Positions 17,293 through 25,285 are shown, counted from the stretch's first letter. The stretch is 64,000 nucleotides of DNA from Jongsikchunia kroppenstedtii DSM 45133 (GCF_000380485.1 NZ_AQYG01000034.1:1-64000), one strand, 5' to 3'. Program-made: numbers and translations. The notes: generated by a model not told the origin, from the sequence alone.

Positions 17293-18462
17293 TCAACCCG
17301 CCATGGCCTGGTCGTAATCGAGGCCGAGGCTGCCGAAGGTGAATCGCAGCTCGCGCTCGATGACCTTCTGGTCGGCGCCCAGCAGTCCCGCGGTCCGGGC
17401 GAGCTCCCGCGCGCGGACAACCGGGCGAACCGCGTCGACGAGGTGGTGCAGCGGCGTGCGGGTCAGGCCCGCCTTGTGCGCGAGCGCCGGCGGCAACCAC
17501 CGGGTCGACGCCGACTCGAAGATCGTCGCGAGCGCCGGTTTGAGAGTCGCGTTCAGCGCCATGGTGATCGGCGCGGGCAACCCGGCTCCGATCTGGAATC
17601 CGTTATGGAACAGGGCCGAGGTCAGCTCCTTGGACGTCTCGTCCGGTTCGAAGTTCAACTCGTTGGCGACGTCGAAAAGCTGTTGTGCGTCTTTGAGATT
17701 CGTGTGCAGCAGTTCCTCGTCGACGCCTATCACCCAGCCGATCCAACGCCAGAGTTGCGCGATCGCCTCGAGTTCGGCTCGCGAATAACGGATCCCGAGG
17801 TCCTTGCCCACCCGCAGCGGCAGCGTCAGGAATCCGCCGGAAATGGTGAGGGCACTGTAGGTCTGGTTGATCGGCTCGCCCCAGTCCGTGACCGACCAGC
17901 CCGCCTCGGTGATGCAGAAATGCCGAACCATCGCATGGATCAGGCGGATTCGCACCGTGTCCGACCAGCCGCGCCGCCCCGGCGCCATCAGCCCGGGCGC
18001 GGTGGCGACCGCAACCCATTGGCCCGTACGAACCAGCCGATTCAGCGTGCCCTCGGTCAGCTCGCCGGTGGCGGCGACCGACCGGGCGAACGCCGGCGAT
18101 TGGTAGCCGTAGATCAGCGACTGGTACAGCGTGGATTGCTGCAGGCTGCCGAACCGCCAGAGCGCCTTGGCCCCCGCGTCGACCAGGCTGGGCTCATACC
18201 AGGCGGGCGGCGTCGCGGCCGCATCCAACAACGCCCTGAAAGCCGCCGGCGCCTGATCGATTCGTTCGTCGGGAGCCTCCAGGATGTGCAGCAGGTCGCG
18301 CCAGTGCACCCCGTCGGTGTGCATCTCGTCGATGACCGCCTGGGCGAGCGGGTCACCACGCAGGACGCCGGCCGTCAGCCGATCGACGACGTCGGGATGG
18401 AGCTCATGCACTTCGTCCCAGTTGTCGGCGTCGAGGATCGCTTTCGGATCAGGCGTGGCCAT
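17293..18462 (-). CDS. Oxygenase MpaB-family protein (DUF2236, rubber-oxygenase-like)
   Basis: 389 residues. The central stretch VRIRLIHAMVRHFC, then GWSVTDWGEPINQTYSALT, matches the haem-binding core of the MpaB/latex-clearing-protein fold (ER-bound oxygenase domain), where a histidine in the RLIHA helix is the proximal haem ligand. No signal peptide is seen, so it is probably cytosolic. It follows a TetR gene by 31 bp and shares that gene's divergent promoter with a phosphotransferase and an unknown protein. Substrate unknown, likely hydrophobic. ATG 18462 was chosen because an upstream start would overlap the TetR gene. Confidence 0.83.
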   Translation of the reverse strand: MATPDPKAILDADNWDEVHELHPDVVDRLTAGVLRGDPLAQAVIDEMHTDGVHWRDLLHILEAPDERIDQAPAAFRALLDAAATPPAWYEPSLVDAGAKALWRFGSLQQSTLYQSLIYGYQSPAFARSVAATGELTEGTLNRLVRTGQWVAVATAPGLMAPGRRGWSDTVRIRLIHAMVRHFCITEAGWSVTDWGEPINQTYSALTISGGFLTLPLRVGKDLGIRYSRAELEAIAQLWRWIGWVIGVDEELLHTNLKDAQQLFDVANELNFEPDETSKELTSALFHNGFQIGAGLPAPITMALNATLKPALATIFESASTRWLPPALAHKAGLTRTPLHHLVDAVRPVVRARELARTAGLLGADQKVIERELRFTFGSLGLDYDQAMAG

Positions 18463-18493
18463 ACCCCGATTGTGCGGCCGGTGAGACGAAATT

Positions 18494-19108
18494 TCAAGAA
18501 CGTCTCTCGGCAAGTCCACCCATGATGAATCGGGAGAAATGCTCCCGCACGGCCTCGGGTTTCGACAGATCGACGGCTGTCACCGGCAGCACCTCGATAC
18601 TCATCAACCCGCGGATGATCCAGTCGGCGGCGGCCTCGGTCGGCAGGTCTGCGTCGACCTCTCCTCGCGTCTTCGCCAGCTTGATGCGCGGGACCCAGAA
18701 CTCGACCGATCGCTGCATCAGGTCGTCGCCGCAGACCTCGAAGACCAGCTCCAGCAAGCCCGAGGTGTGCATCGTCGGGTCCAGCTGATCGGACCACCGG
18801 CGATGCTCGCTCAGCGCCGCCGCCGCCGCGCCGATCTCATCGCGCAGTGAATCCTGCTCCCCCACAGCAACTCCGAGCATGTCGATGAATGCCGATGCCA
18901 TGTAGCGGACGCCGACGTCGATCGCATCCTGCTTGCCGCCGAACCAGTTGTACATCGTGCCGCGCGACACCCGGGCCTGGTCGGCGGCCGCCGACAGGCT
19001 GAAGCGCTGCAGGCCGAGCCGCATCAGCGTCTGCGCGACCGCGGCCACGAACCGCTCGGGCACTTCGCCCCGCGGACCATTCGTCGGAACCAATCTCACT
19101 TTGAACAC
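18494..19108 (-). CDS. TetR-family regulator of the MpaB divergon
   Basis: 204 residues from a GTG. The HTH spans about 20-62 (FSLSAAADQARVSRGTMYNW). Its start codon lies inside a perfect 9+9 bp inverted repeat (19101-19127) between the two divergent units, so it very probably represses itself together with both arms. MpaB follows 31 bp downstream. The C-terminal domain is of a type not identified; the ligand may be the lipid or terpenoid substrate of the oxygenase. Confidence 0.88.
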   Translation of the reverse strand: MFKVRLVPTNGPRGEVPERFVAAVAQTLMRLGLQRFSLSAAADQARVSRGTMYNWFGGKQDAIDVGVRYMASAFIDMLGVAVGEQDSLRDEIGAAAAALSEHRRWSDQLDPTMHTSGLLELVFEVCGDDLMQRSVEFWVPRIKLAKTRGEVDADLPTEAAADWIIRGLMSIEVLPVTAVDLSKPEAVREHFSRFIMGGLAERRS

Positions 19109-19127
19109 TTTTGCCGATAGTGTTCAA
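19101..19127. promoter_or_regulatory. Operator: TTGAACACT-N9-AGTGTTCAA
   Basis: Perfect 9-bp arms with a 9-bp spacer. It overlaps the first codons of the TetR gene and lies 64 bp before the start of the divergent phosphotransferase gene. TTGACA, a possible -35 box for the TetR promoter, lies immediately beside it on the minus strand. Confidence 0.7.
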
Positions 19128-19190
19128 TGTGTCAAGATCGTGACGGGCGACACACTCGCGACCGGCAACCCCAGAAGAGGACAGGCACCA

Positions 19191-20309
19191 ATGACAGATG
19201 GCGACTACACCACCGAGGCACAACAGGCCAGACCATCGGAATCGCAACGCGACCCCGCCTACCTGCAGGAACGTCTGCAGAAATGGCTGGTCGGCAAGCA
19301 TGCCGACGCCACGGTCACCTCGGTCGAACTGCCGTCGGCCAACGGCATGTCCAGCGAGACCGTGCTCGCGGACGCCACCTGGGGTGGCGAACAGCACCGC
19401 CTCGTCGTGCGGGTCGCGCCCCTCACATCGTCGGATCCGGTGTTCCCGTCCTACGACATGGACGGCCAGTTCAAGGTCATGGAGTACGTCGGCAAGACCA
19501 CCGACGTGCCGGTTCCGACCTGCTACTGGTCCGAGTCGGATCCCGAGCCGCTCGGCGCGCCGTTCATCGTCATGGGTCGCGTGGACGGCCTGGTGCCGCC
19601 GGATGTCATGCCGTACACGTTCGGGTCGTGGGTGATGGATGCGACACCGGAACAGCGGAAGACGCTGCAGAACAGCGCGATCGGGATTCTCGCCAAGGTC
19701 CACACGGTGCCCGCCGACGACGCCCCCGGCGTCCTTCGACCGGAGCCCGGCGAGACCGCGCTGGCCTCGAATATTCGCCGGTTGCGCGAGTTCTACGACT
19801 GGGCCAGCGAAGGCAACCGACGGGCGCCGATTCTCGACGAGGCGCTCGACTGGGTCGACGCCAATATGCCGAAAACCGATGCAGCCCTGTTGAACTGGGG
19901 CGACGCCCGGATCGGCAATGTGATCTTCCAGGACTTCGAGCCGGCGGCCGTGCTCGACTGGGAGATGGCGATGCTCGGACCCCGCGAGCTGGATCTCGGC
20001 TGGACGATCTTCCTGCACCGATTCTTCCAGGACCTGGCGGAGCTGGCCGGCATGCCCGGGCTGCCCGACTTCATGCGCCGCGCCGACTGCGAAGCCGAGT
20101 ACGAGCGGCTCACCGGCCACAAGCCCGAAAACATGGATTTCTACACGGCGTACGCGGCCATCGTGCACGGCGTCATCATGTACCGAATTCAGGTACGCGC
20201 CACCGAATTCGGCATCTCGCCGGCACCGGAAGACCCGAACGACATGATCTTGCATCGATCCACCATCGAGAAGATGCTCGCCGGAACCTATTGGGAGGGA
20301 ATCAAATAA
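19191..20309 (+). CDS. Phosphotransferase-family protein (APH fold, acyl-CoA-metabolism type)
   Basis: 372 residues from ATG 19191 with AGAGGA upstream. APH/choline-kinase fold: nucleotide loop in the N-lobe, catalytic loop LLNWGDARIGNVIF (the H-G-D-x-x-x-x-N loop, here W-G-D), and metal site AVLDWEMAMLGPRELDLGW. This branch is often found beside FadE and lipid genes and is related to the N-terminal domain of ACAD10/11, which phosphorylates 4-hydroxyacyl-CoAs; the substrate here is unknown. The His-to-Trp change in the catalytic loop is notable but occurs in this branch. It is coupled by TAATG to the next gene. Confidence 0.85.
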   Translation: MTDGDYTTEAQQARPSESQRDPAYLQERLQKWLVGKHADATVTSVELPSANGMSSETVLADATWGGEQHRLVVRVAPLTSSDPVFPSYDMDGQFKVMEYVGKTTDVPVPTCYWSESDPEPLGAPFIVMGRVDGLVPPDVMPYTFGSWVMDATPEQRKTLQNSAIGILAKVHTVPADDAPGVLRPEPGETALASNIRRLREFYDWASEGNRRAPILDEALDWVDANMPKTDAALLNWGDARIGNVIFQDFEPAAVLDWEMAMLGPRELDLGWTIFLHRFFQDLAELAGMPGLPDFMRRADCEAEYERLTGHKPENMDFYTAYAAIVHGVIMYRIQVRATEFGISPAPEDPNDMILHRSTIEKMLAGTYWEGIK

Positions 20310-21430
20310 TGACGCTGTCCAAGATGGACGACTATCCGCTGCACCAGGTTGCGGAGGTCATCCGGCACGTCGAAACGTCCGATCGGAACTTCTACGACCG
20401 GTACTACTTCAACTGCCACAACGCGACCGCCGACGCGCCGTTCGTGGTGATCGGCCTGGGCGTCTATCCCAATCTCGGGGTCGTCGACTGCTTCGCCGCC
20501 GTGCGGTACCGCGACGATCAGGTCGTGTTCCGCGGTTCGCGGGCGCTCGGCGCCGACCGCAGTGACACGTCGGTCGGGCCGTTCAAAATCGAGGTGATCG
20601 AGGGACTCGAGAAGCTGCGCGTGACGCTGGAGCCCAGCGACGACTACGACGTCAGCTTCGACATCACCTGGGACGCAGACATTCCGGCGGTCCTGGAACC
20701 GCGGCACTTCTACCGACAGATCGAACGCGTCACCTTCGATACCCAGCGTTTCGCACAGACCGGCTGGTGGTCCGGCGAGATCACGGTCGACGGCGACCGA
20801 TTCGAGGTCGACCCGAAGTCGTGGCGCGGCAGCCGCGACCGATCGTGGGGCGTGCGCCCGATCGGCGAGCCGGAGCCGGCCGGACGCCGGGCCACCATCT
20901 CCGGCACCTTCTACTGGAACTACGTGGTGATGCAGTTCGAGGATTCGTCCATCGTCATGATCATCCAGGAGGACCAGCAGGGCCGGCGAGTCATGGACGA
21001 CGTCACCCGGGTGTGGAAGGACGATCGCGACAACGAGTGGCTCGGCCATGTGACACATGATGTTTCGTTCATCTCCGGAACGCGAGATGTTTCGGCGGCC
21101 AAGCTAACGTTTACCCGCCCTACCGGCGAACAGGTGGTCGCCGACGTCGAGATCATCCAGCCGCACTTCTTCGGATTCGGCTCCGGCTATGGGCTGGAAC
21201 AGGATTGGCGCCACGGAATGTGGCAGGGCGACCTTGTCACCGGTGGGCTGCGCTACAAGGTCGATGAGCTCGACAAGATGCTGAAGCTGTTCTGCCCCAC
21301 CGAATATCTCGCCAAGTTCACGTTGCACGAGAACGGCGAGACGAAGATCGGCTACGGACTATTCGAGTTCGGCGCCATTGGTCCACACGATCAGTACGGA
21401 TTCAAGGAGTTCATCGACGTCGCTCCATAA
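20309..21430 (+). CDS. Conserved protein of unknown function, possible AttH/CrtC-like lipocalin fold
   Basis: 373 residues. It starts at an ATG overlapping the previous stop (TAATG), with GGAGGG 8 nt upstream, so the frame further upstream is only the shadow of the phosphotransferase gene. The sequence is beta-rich with many Trp and Tyr residues (WWSGEITVDGDRF, SRDRSWGVRP, GTFYWNYVVMQFED), which suggests two beta-barrel halves like the hydroxyneurosporene-synthase/AttH superfamily. That is a guess from pattern. Cotranscription with a phosphotransferase and divergence from an MpaB oxygenase suggest a shared lipid or isoprenoid pathway. Terminator follows. Confidence 0.75.
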   Translation: MTLSKMDDYPLHQVAEVIRHVETSDRNFYDRYYFNCHNATADAPFVVIGLGVYPNLGVVDCFAAVRYRDDQVVFRGSRALGADRSDTSVGPFKIEVIEGLEKLRVTLEPSDDYDVSFDITWDADIPAVLEPRHFYRQIERVTFDTQRFAQTGWWSGEITVDGDRFEVDPKSWRGSRDRSWGVRPIGEPEPAGRRATISGTFYWNYVVMQFEDSSIVMIIQEDQQGRRVMDDVTRVWKDDRDNEWLGHVTHDVSFISGTRDVSAAKLTFTRPTGEQVVADVEIIQPHFFGFGSGYGLEQDWRHGMWQGDLVTGGLRYKVDELDKMLKLFCPTEYLAKFTLHENGETKIGYGLFEFGAIGPHDQYGFKEFIDVAP

Positions 21431-21451
21431 GAGCGCCGAAACAGCGAGGGG

Positions 21452-21491
21452 TCGGGCGCTGCGAGTTGGACGAGTCACTCGCAGCGCCCGA
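21452..21491 (+). terminator. Strong hairpin terminator after the phosphotransferase operon
   Basis: Perfect 15-bp stem: arms TCGGGCGCTGCGAGT (21452-21466) and ACTCGCAGCGCCCGA (21477-21491), 10-base loop. There is no U tract, as is common in actinobacteria. Confidence 0.75.
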
Positions 21492-21497
21492 TAGGCT
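21492..21497 (+). promoter_or_regulatory. Candidate tRNA-Leu promoter -10 (TAGGCT)
   Basis: TANNNT box directly after the hairpin and 22 nt before the mature tRNA 5' end. Confidence 0.4.
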
Positions 21498-21519
21498 GTA
21501 CCGCGGCGCATCGCGCCGA

Positions 21520-21593
21520 GCCCCCATAGCCCAATTGGCAGAGGCAGCGGACTTAAAATCCGTCAAGTGTCGGTTCGAGTCCGACTGGGGGCA
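21520..21593 (+). tRNA. tRNA-Leu (anticodon UAA), short variable loop
   Basis: 74 nt. Acceptor stem GCCCCCA/TGGGGGC, anticodon stem GCGGA/TCCGT with loop CTTAAAA (anticodon TAA at 21554-21556), T arm GTCGG-TTCGAGT-CCGAC, discriminator A. CCA is not encoded. The variable region is only CAAGT, five bases, whereas leucine tRNAs normally carry a long variable arm; the body instead resembles a class I tRNA. It would read the rare UUA codon. It borders the low-GC islet downstream. Confidence 0.88.
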
Positions 21594-21799
21594 CTGCGCA
21601 GCCCTCTACCTGAGGCAGACGTCAGCTACCCGCTTCGCCCCAGCGGGCCCGATACCAGCATCGCGCGATGGCCACATTTCACCACCCGCCTGGGCACCAG
21701 GCAATCAAGACGCCTACCGGCACACGGCTATCGGTCCGGATAGCTCGGACATGACTTGAGATTGTCCTTCTGAGCGCATCAAGACCATTCGGAACTACT
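21594..21799. other. Gene-free spacer between tRNA-Leu and the Ntn-HAF gene
   Basis: A weak hairpin CCCGCT/AGCGGG (21629-21647) could end the tRNA transcript. No second copy of the tRNA 3' end was found, so no attachment site is called. Confidence 0.4.
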
Positions 21800-23617
21800 T
21801 CACAGCACGTCTCCATTGGACCAAATCACCGCATGTCCTCCATGGTCAGCCTGAGCAGTTCCAACAATCTCGCCCCGACTATTGATGGCGGTCGGCTCGG
21901 TATGGTGCCCAACCACGTATGGGAGCAGAATCAGCTCATCAGATGCCAACCTCAGCCACGGACGGAACAGTCCATCGTTCATCACTATCCCGATGACGTC
22001 ACCTTTGTCGTTAATCCCAGTTGGCGACCAACCCGGACCGGTACCCAATGGACGCCACGATTCACCGGCCAGACAAGCCATCGCCAATCCTTCCGACGAT
22101 ACCCCTACAACAACACCATCGTTTGTGATCGTCACCGGCGTTATGTACGAATCCTCCCCGCCGACATACTCCCAGGTACCACTATCCAAGTTCCAAATTA
22201 TAGACCTTGACGCGGGTCGACCATGTTCAATCACCAGCACTTGACCAACATCATTAAGGTCCACGGCACGCGTTTCCGTTCCTAACGAGGCATCCACTAA
22301 GACGCTCGGTGTCGCACCCCTCTGAAACACTGCTGCATGCATATTATATCCAGTATCGGCACAAACAGCTCCACCGATCTGTGATCTATTGTTGATGGCA
22401 ATGCCTGACCCACGACTCGCCCCAACAGTATCGACATCTGGCCCCTCGATGGGCAAGACAAAAACCGACCCATCCATATAGATAGCGTTCTCAGGGCCGC
22501 CCGCGTCCATAATAATATGACCAGCCCCATTAATGCCCCAAACATTTCCAGAAAAGTTAATCTTGAACAATTCTCCATTTTTCATCATCCAAGGCTCGTC
22601 AATCTGCCAATGGGGCTTCTGTTCGGACCTGCCGGTACCGACAACCTCTCCCAATTCGTTGATACCACGAGCCCATTGTGGCTCGAATCTTGGCGCACGA
22701 ATTTCCCGAATGCGATACCCGCTGTCCCCGCCGCTACCGCTGACTTCAAATCGACACTCCGAACGTACCCGTTTTAGCGGACCCGACGCAGTTGTGGACA
22801 CAAAGGCCGCTGTTTCGAGCCGAGCCCCAGACATGTCCAAACCAGCTGCAGCCGCCAAGTCCGTTAGCGTCTTGTCGAAATTGACACCATTTAAGATCAT
22901 CGGCACCTGCTTTGCGCTGTGGTCGGGGTCATCTCCCAACTGCAGGATCCCGTAGCCATCTGAGCGAAATGACGTAACTGCACACTCGTCGCTGACGGTT
23001 CCGTTGCACCGAGTAGATTTGGCCGCCTCAGCGTTCGCTTTCTTCATCCGCCTACGAATTCGGCCGCCGTCACTTGGGTCTCGAATGGCAAGTTCGCGCA
23101 GTATCTTTCGCTCTGAACTTGGCACTGTATCTGCTTGGCCAGTGACAATCACAAACGATCCACCATCCCGGTTCAGTTCGCGTCTTGTAGTCGACAGCGC
23201 CTCATCAATCGTCGTACGCTTCTGCCCAAAACAGTCTTCAAAATTGGATACAACAAACGCCCGCGCACAGTTGTCCTCGAAGCCTGCTACCGTAAAAGTA
23301 TGCGCAAACCACTGTCCGGTAGCGCGATGAACCTGCTTCAGGACATTCGTCCCCTCATGCTCCACTATTGCCGCAACCTCAGCCAAAGTTAGGTCACTCG
23401 GCCCGACAAGCCAATCAGCAATAAGCCCAGATAGGCTAAGCCCACCCCACGAGCCAATTCCAGTGTAAGTAACAAAACCCGACAGAGAATCATACTGGAA
23501 AATCACCGACTTCGGCGAATCGTCGACAATAGTCGATCCATCCACAGAGTTTGTAAGGCGAAAATCTGCCGATTGATAGATCGCTGCCGGCGTCAACAAA
23601 GTTATATTCAAAGTCAC
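21800..23617 (-). CDS. Proteasome-like Ntn-hydrolase domain fused to HAF-repeat beta-propeller
   Basis: 605 residues. The start is GTG 23617, fixed by a GGGGAGGA site 7 nt upstream; it is followed directly by a Thr codon. After Met removal the N-terminus reads TLNITLLTPAAIYQSADFRL: Thr1, Asp17 and Lys35 (in DSPKSVIF) match the Thr1-Asp17-Lys33 layout of proteasome beta/HslV subunits, and GFVTYTGIGSWGG resembles the next strand turn. From about residue 330 to the end there are at least six HAF-type repeats (GINELGEVVGTG, AINNRSQIGGA, GINDKGDVIGI, AINSRGEIVGTA), as in beta-propellers. No signal peptide, so probably cytosolic. Base composition is clearly less GC-rich than both flanks. Function unknown; the hydrolase reading is my inference. 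Confidence 0.72.
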   Translation of the reverse strand: MTLNITLLTPAAIYQSADFRLTNSVDGSTIVDDSPKSVIFQYDSLSGFVTYTGIGSWGGLSLSGLIADWLVGPSDLTLAEVAAIVEHEGTNVLKQVHRATGQWFAHTFTVAGFEDNCARAFVVSNFEDCFGQKRTTIDEALSTTRRELNRDGGSFVIVTGQADTVPSSERKILRELAIRDPSDGGRIRRRMKKANAEAAKSTRCNGTVSDECAVTSFRSDGYGILQLGDDPDHSAKQVPMILNGVNFDKTLTDLAAAAGLDMSGARLETAAFVSTTASGPLKRVRSECRFEVSGSGGDSGYRIREIRAPRFEPQWARGINELGEVVGTGRSEQKPHWQIDEPWMMKNGELFKINFSGNVWGINGAGHIIMDAGGPENAIYMDGSVFVLPIEGPDVDTVGASRGSGIAINNRSQIGGAVCADTGYNMHAAVFQRGATPSVLVDASLGTETRAVDLNDVGQVLVIEHGRPASRSIIWNLDSGTWEYVGGEDSYITPVTITNDGVVVGVSSEGLAMACLAGESWRPLGTGPGWSPTGINDKGDVIGIVMNDGLFRPWLRLASDELILLPYVVGHHTEPTAINSRGEIVGTAQADHGGHAVIWSNGDVL

Positions 23618-23983
23618 GAAAAGGTCCTCCCCTGGTTTCGTCCCGAGCAGACTGCACATAATTTAACTTGCGCGCCAGATCGCTAATACAAGCAAGCACA
23701 CCAGACAGCATCTGACGATCTCCAAGTAGATGGTCGATCGGCGGGTACGCTGACACTGGTTCGGCACCTTGCGTGAACAGAGCTACCGATGCCTGCTGGT
23801 CACAACTACGCACCTTCTGATTTAGACTATTCGATTTTGATTACTCGGATGACCGAAACTTAGGAAATTTGAGCGTCAGTTGTCGCGACTGAGACACATC
23901 AGCTCGATCAACACTCGTCACATAGGAGAGGTGGGACGGGTCACTGAGCGCGGCAGCTATAACGGTTTCGAATCTCGCGAAAC
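23618..23983. other. AT-rich intergenic region upstream of the Ntn-HAF gene
   Basis: It holds the GGGGAGGA ribosome site (23625-23632, minus strand) and a plausible minus-strand -10 box TAAATT at 23660-23665. Open frames here have no ribosome site and look like chance. The rest, up to the TetR gene end at 23984, shows no feature I can support. Confidence 0.45.
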
Positions 23984-24487
23984 TCACTGGGTCAAGCCAC
24001 GACGCGCCGCGTCAACCGATCGGTGAGTGACTGCGTAGCCAGCGGCAGCGCCCATCCGCCCGTCGGCCACAGCGCTCATCAGGCCGACGAGTCCCCAGGA
24101 CAGAAAGGTCACCTCGGGTTCTTCGAACCCCTCATCGGTGAGTACCTCGGCGACCATCTGCTGCGCGCCACGAATGACGACCGCGCTGCTCTTGGGTCCA
24201 AGCAACGCCCGATACACGTCTCGATGGCCGTCGGCGAGCTGGAAGAAGGTCTGGATCGGGTCGGCATCCCGCTGCTCGATCGCCGTCTTCAGGAACTCGG
24301 TACCACTCACGACGAGCAAGTCGTCCTTGCTTCGGAAGTGCGCGTAAAAGGTCGATCGGCCGACGTCGGCTCGGTCGAGCACGTCCTGAACGGTGACCTT
24401 GTCGTAGCCGCGCTCGATCATCAACTCGATCAGCGCCTTATGCAGCGCGGTACGTGTGCGCCGGACTCGCCTGTCAGTCACAGACAT
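23984..24487 (-). CDS. TetR-family regulator (divergent from methyltransferase)
   Basis: 167 residues from ATG 24487 with AGAAGGG upstream; the frame is open further but that part overlaps the methyltransferase gene. The HTH spans about 12-55 (VTVQDVLDRADVGRSTFYAH). The C-terminal domain is short, like TetR_C_7/YcdC-like members. It starts 81 bp from the divergent methyltransferase with a nested palindrome between them, so it is probably its repressor. Confidence 0.87.
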   Translation of the reverse strand: MSVTDRRVRRTRTALHKALIELMIERGYDKVTVQDVLDRADVGRSTFYAHFRSKDDLLVVSGTEFLKTAIEQRDADPIQTFFQLADGHRDVYRALLGPKSSAVVIRGAQQMVAEVLTDEGFEEPEVTFLSWGLVGLMSAVADGRMGAAAGYAVTHRSVDAARRGLTQ

Positions 24488-24552
24488 TTCTGCCCTTCTG
24501 TGCGGTATCGAACGGAACGCCAAATTTTGGTTCTGGCAAACCGTCGCCTCTC

Positions 24553-24584
24553 GTTCAATCATGAACACATGTTCCGAATTGAAC
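24553..24584. promoter_or_regulatory. Nested palindromic operator overlapping the methyltransferase start
   Basis: Outer arms GTTCAAT (24553-24559) and ATTGAAC (24578-24584), inner arms GAACA and TGTTC (24563-24574), all sharing one centre at 24568/24569. The methyltransferase ATG is at the centre, so bound TetR would block transcript or ribosome access. Confidence 0.7.
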
Positions 24585-25198
24585 AAGACTCCAACGGCAT
24601 ACTCATCACAAACCCGAAGGGCTACAACGCCTTCACGACCGTCTTCTTCGGCGGACGGCGCAGACATGATCGCCGCGTCGCGGCCGTGAGCGGCGCTGCA
24701 AAGGGCCAACGCGTCCTCGACATCGCCAGCGGACCGGGCGCACTCGTAGCCGCTCTCGCAGATCGCGTCGGGCCGACCGGCGAAGTCATCGGCATCGACG
24801 CCGCGTGTGAGATGGTCGACTACGCGACCGCTCATGCCGGCCGCCGGCCGAACTGCCGGTTCCAATGCGGCGCGGCACAAGACCTCGATCTGCCCGATGC
24901 CTCGATCGATGTCGTGACGTGTACCTTCGCCATGCACCACATCCCCGAGGACGAGCGCGATCAGGCGCTCGCCGAGATGTGGCGAGTGCTGCGCCCGGGC
25001 GGCCGACTCCTCCTCGCCGATATGGCGGCGATCGGCGCCCACAGCCGTCTGACGAAGCTACTCAGTCGGCACATGGACCCCGCCGAGATCGATATTCGGC
25101 GCTATCGGGACTCCCTGCGCGCGATCGGGTTTCAGCAGATCGAATACTCCACCGTGAAACCGGCAACGGGCGTGCTCACCGCCCTGCGGCCGGCCTGA
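24569..25198 (+). CDS. SAM-dependent class I methyltransferase
   Basis: 209 residues. SAM site VLDIASGPGALVAALAD (motif I), GIDAACEMVDYA (motif II), CGAAQDLDLPDASIDVVTC and MWRVLRPGGRLLLAD (motif III): the Methyltransf_11 pattern of UbiE/Coq5-like small-molecule methylases. The substrate is unknown. The ATG at 24569 sits within the palindromic operator and there is no clear ribosome site. Regulated by the divergent TetR by position. Confidence 0.85.
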   Translation: MFRIEQDSNGILITNPKGYNAFTTVFFGGRRRHDRRVAAVSGAAKGQRVLDIASGPGALVAALADRVGPTGEVIGIDAACEMVDYATAHAGRRPNCRFQCGAAQDLDLPDASIDVVTCTFAMHHIPEDERDQALAEMWRVLRPGGRLLLADMAAIGAHSRLTKLLSRHMDPAEIDIRRYRDSLRAIGFQQIEYSTVKPATGVLTALRPA

Positions 25199-25285
25199 CC
25201 CACACCAGCGCCCCTTACCGATCGCGCCGTAACCGGCTCGGATAATTCAGGCAGTCAGAAAACTTTCGAGAAATTCTCGCCAGCC

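Noticed and set aside
18933-19190. Upstream extension of the phosphotransferase reading frame
   Set aside because: It runs through the opposite-strand TetR gene and its operator; ATG 19191 has a ribosome site and the recognised N-terminus.
19127-20308. Open frame joining upstream sequence to the 373-residue unknown protein (767 codons)
   Set aside because: The upstream part is an out-of-frame shadow of the phosphotransferase gene, Arg- and Gly-rich without domain features; the real start is the coupled ATG at 20309.
23490-23813. Possible 107-residue minus-strand gene upstream of the Ntn-HAF gene
   Set aside because: It overlaps the Ntn-HAF start and its strong ribosome site, lacks its own, and has no recognisable features.
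21574-24000. Attachment-site duplication of the tRNA-Leu 3' end
   Set aside because: I looked for a second copy of the T-arm/acceptor sequence across the low-GC segment and its right border and saw none; no integrase is present.
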